Made by a program: the position numbers and the translations under genes
NCBI RefSeq assembly: GCF_001884185.1
Contig: NZ_MAOE01000110.1
Coordinates: forward strand, 87,004-151,003
DNA: 64,000 nt
Source: Bacillus albus
GTDB taxonomy: Bacteria > Bacillota > Bacilli > Bacillales > Bacillaceae_G
Direction: 5' to 3'
Notes under the pieces: model-generated
Seen by the model: the letters and a program-made list of their open reading frames with translations, nothing else
Database searches by the model: none
Told to the model about the DNA's origin: nothing
In this document: positions 42,462 to 50,776 of the stretch, one piece after another
Layout of the letters: each line of letters begins with the position of its first letter
Position numbering within the stretch: position 1 is the first letter of the stretch

Positions 42462-42695
42462 AAAATTATATGGAGCGAGATACCATATAATTGTGATAGA
42501 TGCTTTTTACGAATTTTCAATAGATAAAACTAAATGAAAAAATAGGTAAAAAAGTGGAGTTATTTGTCTAAATATATAGAATTTTCAACAAAAATTCATA
42601 ATTATGTTATATAATGATGTTAACAAACTATATTTTAGGCATTACCCCCGATTGTGTAGAATAAATGATTTTTTGATGAGTTAAAGTGTTTGGCT

Positions 42696-42738
42696 AAAAG
42701 AACTTGTAGCGAGGCCTTGCTACAAGTTCTTTTATTTT
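42696..42738 (+). terminator. Terminator
   Basis: AAAAGAACTTGTAGC pairs perfectly with GCTACAAGTTCTTTT around GAGGCCTT. It lies 41 bases upstream of the DUF975 start, so it could also act as an attenuator; no leader peptide was found. Confidence 0.75.
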
Positions 42739-42778
42739 TTCAGTAAAGGAAAATAAGAAAAAAGAAGGGGACACAAGT

Positions 42779-43537
42779 ATGATTGGAAATTTAAAGAAAG
42801 CAGCATTGAATTCGTTAGATGGGAAATGGGGGATAGGTATAGGAGTATCAGCTTTATTCTATTTTGTACCAACCTTAAGTGCATCAGCAATCGCCTTTTT
42901 TATGTATTTAATATTCGTACTGTTTATCGGGATAATTGGCCCTGATGCATTATTTATCTATTCAATTGGTGGGCAACTACAAGTAGATCCAGTAGCACTT
43001 GCTGTACTTATTCTCAGTTATATTGGTTTAGGGGTGGTATGTTTCCTAATTTACAGTGTTATACAAGGTATCTTTCATTATGGATATTCTGTTTTTACTT
43101 TACACTTAGGGAAACAAGAAGAAGCTAAGGTAGATGATGTATTTTCAGGATTTAAAAAGAATAATTTGTTTAAATCAATGAAGTTAGGTTTGATGCAAGC
43201 TATTTTTCTTTTTTTATGGAGCCTATTATTTATTGTTCCAGGTATTATTAAATATTTTTCTTATTCCATGTCGTATTACATATTAGTTGAGAATCCTGAT
43301 TATACAGCAAGTGAAGCATTGAGAGAAAGTAAAAAAATAATGAAAGGACAAAAGTTAAAATTATTTGTTCTTTGGCTATCATTTATTGGTTGGTTTTTAT
43401 TAGCTGCATTTATAGGGATGTTTACGTTTAATCTATCATTTATTTTCATTTCTCCTTATTACAATACAACTGTCTCGCATTTTTACTTAAATTTAATTAA
43501 AAAACAGGATATTGGAGAAGCGAAGGTAAGTATATAA
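42779..43537 (+). CDS. DUF975 membrane protein
   Basis: 252 residues with about six helices. Family signs are the N-terminal NLKKAALNSLDGKWGIG, the mid-loop FSGFKKNNLFKSMKLGL, the GIIKYFSYSMSYYILVENPD segment and ASEALRESKKIMKGQKLKLF followed by LSFIGWFLL. DUF975 proteins are putative membrane-assembly or glycerophosphodiesterase-like membrane domains with unknown role. ATG 42779 behind GAAGGGG. Confidence 0.85.
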   Translation: MIGNLKKAALNSLDGKWGIGIGVSALFYFVPTLSASAIAFFMYLIFVLFIGIIGPDALFIYSIGGQLQVDPVALAVLILSYIGLGVVCFLIYSVIQGIFHYGYSVFTLHLGKQEEAKVDDVFSGFKKNNLFKSMKLGLMQAIFLFLWSLLFIVPGIIKYFSYSMSYYILVENPDYTASEALRESKKIMKGQKLKLFVLWLSFIGWFLLAAFIGMFTFNLSFIFISPYYNTTVSHFYLNLIKKQDIGEAKVSI

Positions 43538-43539
43538 AT

Positions 43540-43985
43540 AAGAAGAAAGTGTAGAATAGGTGAAATGTATACTATTCTTAATAGTGGGTATGCAATTAAG
43601 CATATCCGCTTTTAATATTATGTTAAAAATCGGGTATATTACGTTTGTTATGATTTGAGCAAGGGTACCGGAAACATGTTGCAAGTTTAATAAAATAGGT
43701 ATAGCACCACATCACTTTCAAGCTATGGTTATAAAGTCCTCCTAAACAAAAAAATTATCTCTTTACAATTATTTATGAGCATTTAGTTTAGCTTTATCAA
43801 TCATATAATTACCTACTTTTTGCATTTAATATATCATTGTAAAGACAGAAATGGATTATGGCTATAATTCTATATAGGCTTTTTCGGCACCTGGGACTTT
43901 AAATTTATTTACATTATATTTGCTAATTGTATATACCTTTATCTCTTCAAAAACTTAGCTAGATGGCTATGTATCGGTATCCCAC
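43540..43985. other. Gene-poor stretch
   Basis: About 450 bases without an ORF that has a ribosome binding site. It includes TATGCAATTAAGCATA (about 43587-43602), one mismatch from a PlcR box, which I do not count as one because no gene follows it. The minus strand holds a short coding remnant at 43862-43950. Confidence 0.45.
43862..43950 (-). pseudogene. Possible remnant of a toxin-like C-terminal domain
   Basis: A 29-codon minus-strand frame ends in SKYNVNKFKVPGAEKAYIEL. A further short frame around 43770-43830 reads VGNYMIDKAKLNAHK. In order these resemble pieces of the DUF6883-type domain found at the end of polymorphic toxins, but both are broken by stops and the match is from memory. 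Confidence 0.25.
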
Positions 43986-43989
43986 AATA

Positions 43990-44032
43990 AAAAGGCAGGA
44001 ACATATCACAAATATGTTCCTGCCTTTAATTT
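43990..44032. terminator. Terminator-like hairpin
   Basis: AAAGGCAGGAACATAT pairs perfectly with ATATGTTCCTGCCTTT around CACAA. No intact gene lies just upstream, so it may be left from a lost gene. Confidence 0.7.
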
Positions 44033-44134
44033 TAGAGAGATGTTTCCTAACAGTTGATTTTGTTAACGAAAGTCGACTTCAAATCCATATTTTGTGTGAA
44101 ATAAAAGCATATAATAAAAGTATGAGGTGATGAT

Positions 44135-45259
44135 GTGAAGGAGATAAATATTCATAAAATAATTGCGGATAAGAGAAAAGAAAAGGGAATTACACAGGAA
44201 GAGTTAGCTGCGTATATCGGTATTACGAAGGCGTCTGTTTCCAAATGGGAGACGGGGCAGAGTTATCCAGACATTACATTTTTACCACTGCTAGCATCGT
44301 ACTTTAACATAAGTATAGATGAATTAATCAGTTATAAACCGCAAATGGAACAGGAAGATATTAAGGATTTATATCATAGACTAGCGGAAGCTTTTAGTGA
44401 AGAACCATTTGATGAAGTAATGATAGAGTGCAGAGAAATAATCAAAAAATATTATTCTTGTTTTCCATTATTACTTCAAATGGGACTACTTTTTATTAAT
44501 CACCACATGTTAACAGAGGATACGGATAAAAAAATTGAAATGTTAGAAGAAGCAATGTCTCTCTTTAGCAGGGTGCAGGAAGAAAGTGATGATGTTTCTC
44601 TTGTGAAAGAGGCGGTATCGTTTCAAGCAACTTGCTATCTTATACTCAATAAACCAAATGAGGTGCTTCAATTACTTGGCGAAACGATACGTCCTAACGT
44701 ACCAGAGGAAGATTTAATCGCACAAGCGTATCAAATGCTTGGAAATACTGAAAAAGCGAATGAAATAATGCAAATTAGTATGTATCAACATTTAATACAA
44801 CTCGTTGCAACAATACCGAATTATGTAGTAATAAATGCCTCAAGCGCTGAAAAGGTAGAGGCAATTTTAAATAGAGCTTTCATGTTAATAGATATATATG
44901 AAATAGAAACATTACATCCCAATATGACTTTAAAAGTATACTATGCTGCTGCACAAGTATATTGTATGCAAGGGAATTTTGAAAGAACATTAGAAATGTT
45001 GCAGAAATACGCAACAGTTTGTGCAGCTAGTTTCACAGTAAATAGCCTTCATTTACACGGAGATTCCTATTTTGATGCGATTGATGGATGGTTTGCAGAA
45101 TTTCCACTCGGTGCTAAAACGGTTAGAAGTGAAGATATTATAAAGCGAAGCATGTTACAAAGTATTGCAGAGAATCCAGTTTTCGCTCCGATGAAAGATG
45201 TAAGAGAGTACAAAAATATAATAGCGAGTTTGAAATTTAAATTGGATATAAAAGAATAG
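44135..45259 (+). CDS. XRE-type regulator with TPR-like C-terminal domain
   Basis: 374 residues. HTH_3 domain at residues 8-62 (KGITQEELAAYIGITKASVS then KWETGQSYPDI). The remaining 310 residues are helical hairpins with TPR-like spacing, as in RNPP/Rgg-like or YtrA-associated regulators that bind peptides or partner proteins. GTG 44135 after GAGGTGA. The hydrolase gene follows 12 bp later, so the two form an operon. Confidence 0.85.
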   Translation: MKEINIHKIIADKRKEKGITQEELAAYIGITKASVSKWETGQSYPDITFLPLLASYFNISIDELISYKPQMEQEDIKDLYHRLAEAFSEEPFDEVMIECREIIKKYYSCFPLLLQMGLLFINHHMLTEDTDKKIEMLEEAMSLFSRVQEESDDVSLVKEAVSFQATCYLILNKPNEVLQLLGETIRPNVPEEDLIAQAYQMLGNTEKANEIMQISMYQHLIQLVATIPNYVVINASSAEKVEAILNRAFMLIDIYEIETLHPNMTLKVYYAAAQVYCMQGNFERTLEMLQKYATVCAASFTVNSLHLHGDSYFDAIDGWFAEFPLGAKTVRSEDIIKRSMLQSIAENPVFAPMKDVREYKNIIASLKFKLDIKE

Positions 45260-45271
45260 AGGGGGGACAAA

Positions 45272-46300
45272 ATGATGATCTTTGATGAATATGAAGTAGC
45301 GATAAATAGTGAATTTACTTTACAAGGTACGATTACTAAACCGAAAGCTGACGGGAAGTATGCTGCGGTTGTCATTATTGCTGGATCTGGAGAAATTGAT
45401 CGTGATGGAACGATCGTACCGCTAAAGCTTGAGGCGAACATATATAAAGATTTAGCGCATGTAATAGCGGGGCTTGGAGTAGTGACGCTCCGCTTTGATA
45501 AGCGCGGAGTAGGAAAGAGTGACGGAGAATTTCTGAAGACTGGAATGTGGGATTTAGTTAGTGATATAGAGTCTACGATTACGTATTTAAAAGAACAACC
45601 ATTTGTTGATCCAGAAAATATCATTTTGGCTGGTCATAGTGAAGGATGTATGTTGGCAACTGTAGTAAACGCAAGAACACCAGTTAATGGGCTTATCCTT
45701 CTTACAGGAGCTGCGGAATCATTAGAAGAGGCTACGAAAAGACAAAGAGAAATTGCATATAAAGAACTAAAAGAGCAGAAAGGAATAAAAGGAAAGTTAA
45801 TGCGTCTTCTCAAGGTGGAAAAACGTGGAGAGAAGCAGATGGAAAAAGTAAAAGAGAAAATGATGAATACAGAAAAAGATACAATTAAAGTTGGTTTTAA
45901 ACCGATGAACGCAAAATGGTTTAGAGAGCATTTTCAGCATAATATTTATAAAGATTTACAACAAGTAACATGTCCAGTGCTAGCTATTGCTGGTGATAAA
46001 GATATTCAGGCTGATCCTGAAAAAGCGAAACGAATTGGTGATTATGTGAAAAGTGATTCTGAAGTATATGTAATAAAAAATATGGATCATACTTTAAAAT
46101 ATTTTGAAGGTGATTTTAAAGCGTTGGAATTTAAAAAGATTTATGCAGAAGGAGCAGCTAAGCCACTACATCCGAAGCTGGAAGAAATAATTGTGAGTTG
46201 GATGGAAACACATTTTATCTCGCAACATGCGGGTAGTAAGATTCCCGGCTCAATATTAGGCGAAAGTGAGGAAGTCGGAAGGGAGAGTAATTGTCTGTAA
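45272..46300 (+). CDS. Alpha/beta hydrolase
   Basis: 342 residues with an alpha/beta hydrolase fold: oxyanion region IIAGSGEIDRDG, RFDKRGVGKSDGEF, nucleophile elbow GHSEGC (Ser about residue 118), and a catalytic His in NMDHTLKYFEG with Asp in IAGDKDIQADPEK. Most like the serine esterase/acyl hydrolase group (YqhK/peptidase-like). The last 25 residues look unstructured. No signal peptide. ATG 45272 or 45275 behind AGAGGGGGGA. Cotranscribed with the XRE regulator. Confidence 0.85.
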   Translation: MMIFDEYEVAINSEFTLQGTITKPKADGKYAAVVIIAGSGEIDRDGTIVPLKLEANIYKDLAHVIAGLGVVTLRFDKRGVGKSDGEFLKTGMWDLVSDIESTITYLKEQPFVDPENIILAGHSEGCMLATVVNARTPVNGLILLTGAAESLEEATKRQREIAYKELKEQKGIKGKLMRLLKVEKRGEKQMEKVKEKMMNTEKDTIKVGFKPMNAKWFREHFQHNIYKDLQQVTCPVLAIAGDKDIQADPEKAKRIGDYVKSDSEVYVIKNMDHTLKYFEGDFKALEFKKIYAEGAAKPLHPKLEEIIVSWMETHFISQHAGSKIPGSILGESEEVGRESNCL

Positions 46301-46368
46301 AAAAACGGTTGTTGTAGGTTGATTTAGTTTAGTATATGAATTTATTTTTTTGCGAATTCATTCATTAT

Positions 46369-46420
46369 AAAATGTTCGTTTTTATTAATTAACGAGATAA
46401 AAACGAACATTTTTTTATTT
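46369..46420 (+). terminator. Terminator
   Basis: AAATGTTCGTTTTTAT pairs with ATAAAAACGAACATTT around an 11-base loop, with a T-run. Confidence 0.85.
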
Positions 46421-46498
46421 TAAATAAATTGGATAATTAGATTATAACGTTAATATGTATTACTGAATATCATAATGATATAATGGAGGTGATGTTAT

Positions 46499-46855
46499 AT
46501 GGCTCTTACTACAGGACCAATTGAAAACGTAGGAAATCAACCTGCTAATGCAAATAAAGTTAGGGTGAAGATCCTTAACCGTACTGCGGGCCCACTTACT
46601 GGAGTTGCTAGAGTTTTTAGACTTGACGGTTCATTAGTATTAATTGAACAGGTAAACTTCAATGTAAATTCTAATGCTTCTACTTTTGCAACTCTAAGTT
46701 TAGTTCACCCTGCTTTTGGACAAGCATTTGAATATGAAGTTCAAATTGTTGCTAATCAACCTGGTGGACTATATAGTGTTTATGGACTAACAGCTGAAAA
46801 TGTTATTATTACTGCACAACGTGTTGTAAACTCAGAATTGACACAGTTTCTTTAA
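46499..46855 (+). CDS. Small beta-rich protein, 118 aa
   Basis: No signal peptide, Cys or Trp. The sequence alternates hydrophobic and polar residues in short strands (KVRVKILNRTAGPLTGVARV, SLVLIEQVNFNVNSNASTFA, YEVQIVANQPGGLYSVYG), as in small jelly-roll or fibre-forming subunits. Several B. cereus group spore-surface and appendage proteins have this look, but I found no clear sporulation promoter and do not recognise the family. ATG 46499 behind GGAGGTGATG. Terminator at 46861. Confidence 0.7.
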   Translation: MALTTGPIENVGNQPANANKVRVKILNRTAGPLTGVARVFRLDGSLVLIEQVNFNVNSNASTFATLSLVHPAFGQAFEYEVQIVANQPGGLYSVYGLTAENVIITAQRVVNSELTQFL

Positions 46856-46860
46856 TTAAA

Positions 46861-46896
46861 ATAGATTGGTGCCTACATGGTATCCAATCTATTTTT
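46861..46896 (+). terminator. Terminator
   Basis: ATAGATTGG pairs with CCAATCTAT around a 14-base loop, then TTTTTG. Confidence 0.75.
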
Positions 46897-47072
46897 GTAT
46901 GTATTATTCAGAGAAAGAAAGGTTTTACACAAAAATAAAGACAGTTATGGAAAAGGGAAAAGTTGAGCTATCATCTTGATTTTTATTATTTCTGTCTTAG
47001 ACTGTATCTGTTTTGTTGCACGGTTTTCTTTGAATGCTTTTTATTCAAACTGTTTTTTTAGTATTTACTAAA

Positions 47073-47088
47073 TATGCATTATTGCATA
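47073..47088 (+). promoter_or_regulatory. PlcR box upstream of secreted nuclease gene
   Basis: TATGCATTATTGCATA matches the PlcR consensus TATGNAN4TNCATA at every fixed position. A TATTAA -10 candidate lies at 47113-47118. The nuclease start is 270 bases downstream, so the 5' UTR would be long. The rest of 46897-47357 holds no ORF with a ribosome binding site. Confidence 0.8.
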
Positions 47089-47357
47089 AAAAAATTTAAA
47101 TTTATAAGTTAATATTAAACTACTTTTTAGTTGTAAAGAATATTTTAATAATCTTTATAAGAGAAGGATATTCCTTGTTAAAAGTGAAATTGTTTGGAAT
47201 GTGAATAAACAAAAAAGTTTAGAAGTGATACAGACTCAATAGAGTCTCGTATTAAATAAACAGAAAAGGGGTATGGGGTTTCTAAAGAGTTTTTGGGGGT
47301 TAGAAAGCACTTATTAGTTAATAGCTTCAAATTATATTTTAAAGGGGAAATGGGTAT

Positions 47358-48185
47358 ATGAAGTTTCGAAATACAAAGCTTGCTATGGTTACATTATCTT
47401 CATTTTTTATTTTAGGTTCTGCATCTCTATCATTCACAGATATCATACACGGTGAAGTAGCTTCTGCATCACCACAAGAGATTACTGCAAAAAGCTATGA
47501 CGATACATATTATAATAATGCAATAGGAAAAACGGGTTTAGAATTAAAGAAGGAACTTCATAATATTATTGATGATCATACAAAGTTATCGTACAGTGCG
47601 GTTTGGGAAGCACTAAGAGATACGGATGAAGATCCAAATAATAAAAATAATGTGATACTCTTATATACTGGTCGTTCGCAAGGGAAACTTACGAATGGTT
47701 CAGGAGTTGATAATTGGAACCGAGAGCATGTTTGGGCAAAATCTCACGGTGATTTTGGAACGACTGCAGGAGCTGGGACAGACTTGCATCATTTAAGAGC
47801 GACGGATGTATCTGTAAATAGTTCACGTGGAAATCTGGATTTTGATAATGGTGGTGTGAATCATTCGGAAGCGACAGAATGTAAATACGATAGTGATTCT
47901 TGGGAACCTCGTGATAGTGTAAAAGGAGATATCGCTAGAATGCTATTTTACATGGCTGTTCGTTATGAAGGAGACAACGGCGAAATAGACTTAGAATTAA
48001 ATGAAAAGGTAAATAACAATAAAGACCCATACATGGGCAAACTATCCGTTTTACTAAAATGGAATGAACAAGACCCGGTAGATGATTTAGAGCGAAAGCG
48101 TAATGAAGTGATTTTTACGAAATATCAACATAATCGTAATCCTTTTATTGATCATCCGGAATGGGTAAATAAAATTTGGAACTAA
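47358..48185 (+). CDS. bsn: Secreted endonuclease I/Bsn-type nuclease
   Basis: 275 residues: a signal peptide (basic MKFRNTK, hydrophobic core, cleavage near SASA about residue 37) and an endonuclease I (NucM/EndA) domain. The active-site blocks are NREHVWAKSHGDFG (beta-beta-alpha-metal His), DLHHLRATD and SSRGNLDF. B. subtilis Bsn (YurI) is an extracellular ribonuclease of this family; whether RNA or DNA is preferred here is not decided. A perfect PlcR box upstream places it in the virulence-type secretome. Confidence 0.9.
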   Translation: MKFRNTKLAMVTLSSFFILGSASLSFTDIIHGEVASASPQEITAKSYDDTYYNNAIGKTGLELKKELHNIIDDHTKLSYSAVWEALRDTDEDPNNKNNVILLYTGRSQGKLTNGSGVDNWNREHVWAKSHGDFGTTAGAGTDLHHLRATDVSVNSSRGNLDFDNGGVNHSEATECKYDSDSWEPRDSVKGDIARMLFYMAVRYEGDNGEIDLELNEKVNNNKDPYMGKLSVLLKWNEQDPVDDLERKRNEVIFTKYQHNRNPFIDHPEWVNKIWN

Positions 48186-48214
48186 AATACTTAAAGGTAT
48201 TTTACTTTGAGAGA

Positions 48215-48246
48215 AGGGATTGATCACTATGGTCAATCCCTGTTTA
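48215..48246 (+). terminator. Terminator
   Basis: AGGGATTGATC pairs with GGTCAATCCCT (one G-U) around ACTAT, then GTTT. Confidence 0.65.
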
Positions 48247-48327
48247 TATCTATACTAGAATAAGTGATTTTTATAGGATTGGAGAATAGAATAGATATTT
48301 TATCAAGTTAAGTATAATGTGAGTCTT

Positions 48328-49758
48328 TTAATACGGTCCCCATTCAATATTCACGCCAACAATAAGAAAAATAAGTCCGATGATAAACCAAATGAATGCA
48401 AGTGGAGCCATAAATCGAATCCATTTTCCGTAAGAAATGCCGCTCGCTGCGAGGACGCCCATTAGAACGCCGGAAGTTGGATTAAGGCAGTTCACTACTC
48501 CTTCGCCAAGCATAACAGCTTGTACTGTAACTTGGCGTGTAATGTGCATGAAATCGGCAAGTGGAGCTAATATCGGAATAAAAATAACAGATTCTCCTGT
48601 CCCAGATGAAATGAGGAAATGTAACGCGGCACTACTTACATACATACCGATAACGCCAAATACAGGGCTATGTCCTTCGAGAGACTGTGCGAGCTGATTC
48701 ACAATTGTATCAAGTAATTTGCCTTGTTCTAGAATAACTGAAATACAACGAGCCATTCCGACGATCAAAGCACCGTAAATGAGATTTTGGCAGCCTGCTA
48801 GAAAAGTAGAAGCGATATCGTTTGCTTTCATGCCACCTATTATTCCCGCTGTAATTGCAATGAAAATAAAAGTAGCGGTCATTTCTGCGTCTGTCCAATG
48901 TAGACGGAAAGCGCCTATTAAAAATACAATTAAGGATAAAGCTGAAACGAGTAAAATTAATTTGTGACGTATTGTCCAAGGAACTTCAGTTTTCTCTATT
49001 TCTTTCTCACTTGAAAGAGCATTACTTGGAAACCAGTTATCTCCGAGTATGCTTCCTTTATTCGATTTTTTTAAGCGCTTTATATACCAATTAATATAAA
49101 GGATGGTAGCAAGTAAAAAAGATATATAGATTGCTGTGCGTAAACCAATTCCTGAAAACATCGGAAGTTCGGCGATTTTTTGTGAAATGCCTAAAGGTGA
49201 GGGAGATAATATAGTAGCATTAAAACCAGCATAAGTGCCTAAATAAATAATTGCTACGCCGACGATAGCGTCCCATTTTAATGTGCGTGCAACGATGATG
49301 CCGATGGGGATAAAGCCGATAACTGAGTTAACGATAATGCCAGTTGTTCCGAGAATAGAAAAGAGTGCGGCGACAATACAAATGAAAAGTAATTGCTGAT
49401 TACGAAATTTGTTAATAACATGATAGATTAAACCGTCAAGAGCGCCTGTTTTTTCAAGAATGGCAATGGCTCCACCTGTAAATAAAATTAAGAAGATGAT
49501 AGGAGCAGCAAGTGTCATTCCTTTTTCAATAGCGGTAAAAAAAGAAACAAACCCTACCGGCGATTGTGGAACAGAATGATAACTTCCTGGTATTGTCGTT
49601 GTAACAGTACCGTTTGTAACTCTTTTAAATTCTCCAGCTGGAACGAAATAGGTAGCAATGGCACAAAGTAAGGCAATAAAAAATAATAGTACGTAAGCGT
49701 CAGGCATTTTAAACTTTCGTTTACTTGGCTGCTTTTTTACCTCGGTATGTAATTGCAT
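48328..49758 (-). CDS. yfcC: YfcC family transporter
   Basis: 476 residues, about twelve membrane helices after a basic N-terminus. Signs of the YfcC/ArgR-like C4-dicarboxylate anaerobic carrier superfamily: [21 protein letters not shown] then PAGEF, and the repeated [19 protein letters not shown] and [20 protein letters not shown] motifs. The substrate may be a dicarboxylate or basic amino acid; unknown. ATG 49756-49758 with AGGAGG. No operon partner. Confidence 0.85.
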   Translation of the reverse strand: MQLHTEVKKQPSKRKFKMPDAYVLLFFIALLCAIATYFVPAGEFKRVTNGTVTTTIPGSYHSVPQSPVGFVSFFTAIEKGMTLAAPIIFLILFTGGAIAILEKTGALDGLIYHVINKFRNQQLLFICIVAALFSILGTTGIIVNSVIGFIPIGIIVARTLKWDAIVGVAIIYLGTYAGFNATILSPSPLGISQKIAELPMFSGIGLRTAIYISFLLATILYINWYIKRLKKSNKGSILGDNWFPSNALSSEKEIEKTEVPWTIRHKLILLVSALSLIVFLIGAFRLHWTDAEMTATFIFIAITAGIIGGMKANDIASTFLAGCQNLIYGALIVGMARCISVILEQGKLLDTIVNQLAQSLEGHSPVFGVIGMYVSSAALHFLISSGTGESVIFIPILAPLADFMHITRQVTVQAVMLGEGVVNCLNPTSGVLMGVLAASGISYGKWIRFMAPLAFIWFIIGLIFLIVGVNIEWGPY

Positions 49759-49958
49759 AAAAAACCTCCTTTTTCACTTAGTTAATTTTTAATATTCTGA
49801 AATTTATCTGTGAAATAGATTATAATAAAGGCAGCTTCCTAAGGCAATAGTTTTTCTATCCTTTTCTTACGCATACAAATTCTTGCAACATTAGACAGGG
49901 AAACGAAAAGAATCCAAGAATATGTTATATAGAAAGAATAAGGAAAAGAGGGAAAAAG

Positions 49959-50438
49959 ATGTGGAAAACTACGGATCTATGTGATGAGTTTGAAAAGGAA
50001 TTACAAATATGTCGCGAGTCTTTTCGATCTTTTGGGAAGAAAGAACAATTTTACGGGAAAATTGCAACGGTGAAAGTGAAGGATGATAATGTACTAGTGA
50101 AAGAAGGATTGCAAACACTACCAGAAGGAACGGTATTAGTTGTTGATGGCGGCGCGTCTACAAATTGTGCGTTACTTGGCGATAATTTGGCAGCTATTGC
50201 GGAGGAAAGAAAGCTGGCAGGGATTATTGTGAATGGATATGTTCGTGATTCTAGTGAACTAAAGAATATTAACATTGGTATTTTAGCGTTAGGAACGATG
50301 CCAAATAGAAGTATAAAGGAAGGAAAAGGAGAGCGGAATATTTCGTTGCAATTTGGACAAGTAGAATGGAAGCCGAATGAATATGTGTATGCGGATGAAG
50401 ATGGCGTCATTATTAGTGAAAAGAGTTTGCATCGTTAA
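49959..50438 (+). CDS. rraA: RraA family protein
   Basis: 159 residues with the RraA/HMG-aldolase fold signs: [11 protein letters not shown] at the N-terminus, [20 protein letters not shown], and [21 protein letters not shown] (R-D-S). Family members either inhibit RNase E or act as 4-hydroxy-4-methyl-2-oxoglutarate/oxaloacetate aldolases. Bacilli lack classical RNase E, so the enzymatic role is more likely. ATG 49959 with AGAGGGAAAAAG. Confidence 0.88.
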   Translation: MWKTTDLCDEFEKELQICRESFRSFGKKEQFYGKIATVKVKDDNVLVKEGLQTLPEGTVLVVDGGASTNCALLGDNLAAIAEERKLAGIIVNGYVRDSSELKNINIGILALGTMPNRSIKEGKGERNISLQFGQVEWKPNEYVYADEDGVIISEKSLHR

Positions 50439-50545
50439 AGGTTAGTAAGTTACTATTCTTAGAAAATAAATCTGATAAAGCATGGACAAAATTCTTTGTC
50501 AATAGTAAAATAATACAGAAATTTAAAATTAACAGAATGTATAGG

Positions 50546-50564
50546 TTTATCGTTTTACGATAAA
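50546..50564. promoter_or_regulatory. Inverted repeat upstream of the cobalamin-type operon
   Basis: TTTATCG and CGATAAA form a perfect 7-bp inverted repeat around TTTTA in the 338-bp gap before 50777. It is a candidate protein binding site. Confidence 0.35.
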
Positions 50565-50649
50565 TTGAATGGAAGTCAGTTTTGCCTAGAAAAGTGAATG
50601 TTATCACAATGATACGTTCATAAACAAAATTATTTTTCCTATACAAATA

Positions 50650-50745
50650 TAGCCGCGAATGATGCGGGTCGGAGGTGTTGCGCAGTTTGTTCGACACTTA
50701 CAAAAAAAGAGTGTCAATTGCACGCCCTTGAAGGGCCTTTTTTTG
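50650..50745 (+). promoter_or_regulatory. Candidate structured leader with terminator, class unknown
   Basis: CCGC/GCGG forms a first hairpin; AGGTGT can pair with ACACTT, while the same GACACT can instead pair with AGTGTC 9 bases on; then GCCCT/AGGGC with seven T makes a terminator (about 50729-50747). Alternative pairing in front of a terminator suggests a regulatory RNA. I see no cobalamin riboswitch consensus (no GCCACTG box). Confidence 0.45.
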
Positions 50746-50776
50746 TGTAAATAGTAGTAAGGGAGGAAATTTTGGG

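Noticed and set aside
43587-43602. TATGCAATTAAGCATA as a PlcR box
   Set aside because: One fixed position differs and no suitable gene follows.
45067-45624. 185-codon ORF antisense to the XRE regulator and hydrolase
   Set aside because: Both sense genes have clear motifs; the antisense frame is a shadow.
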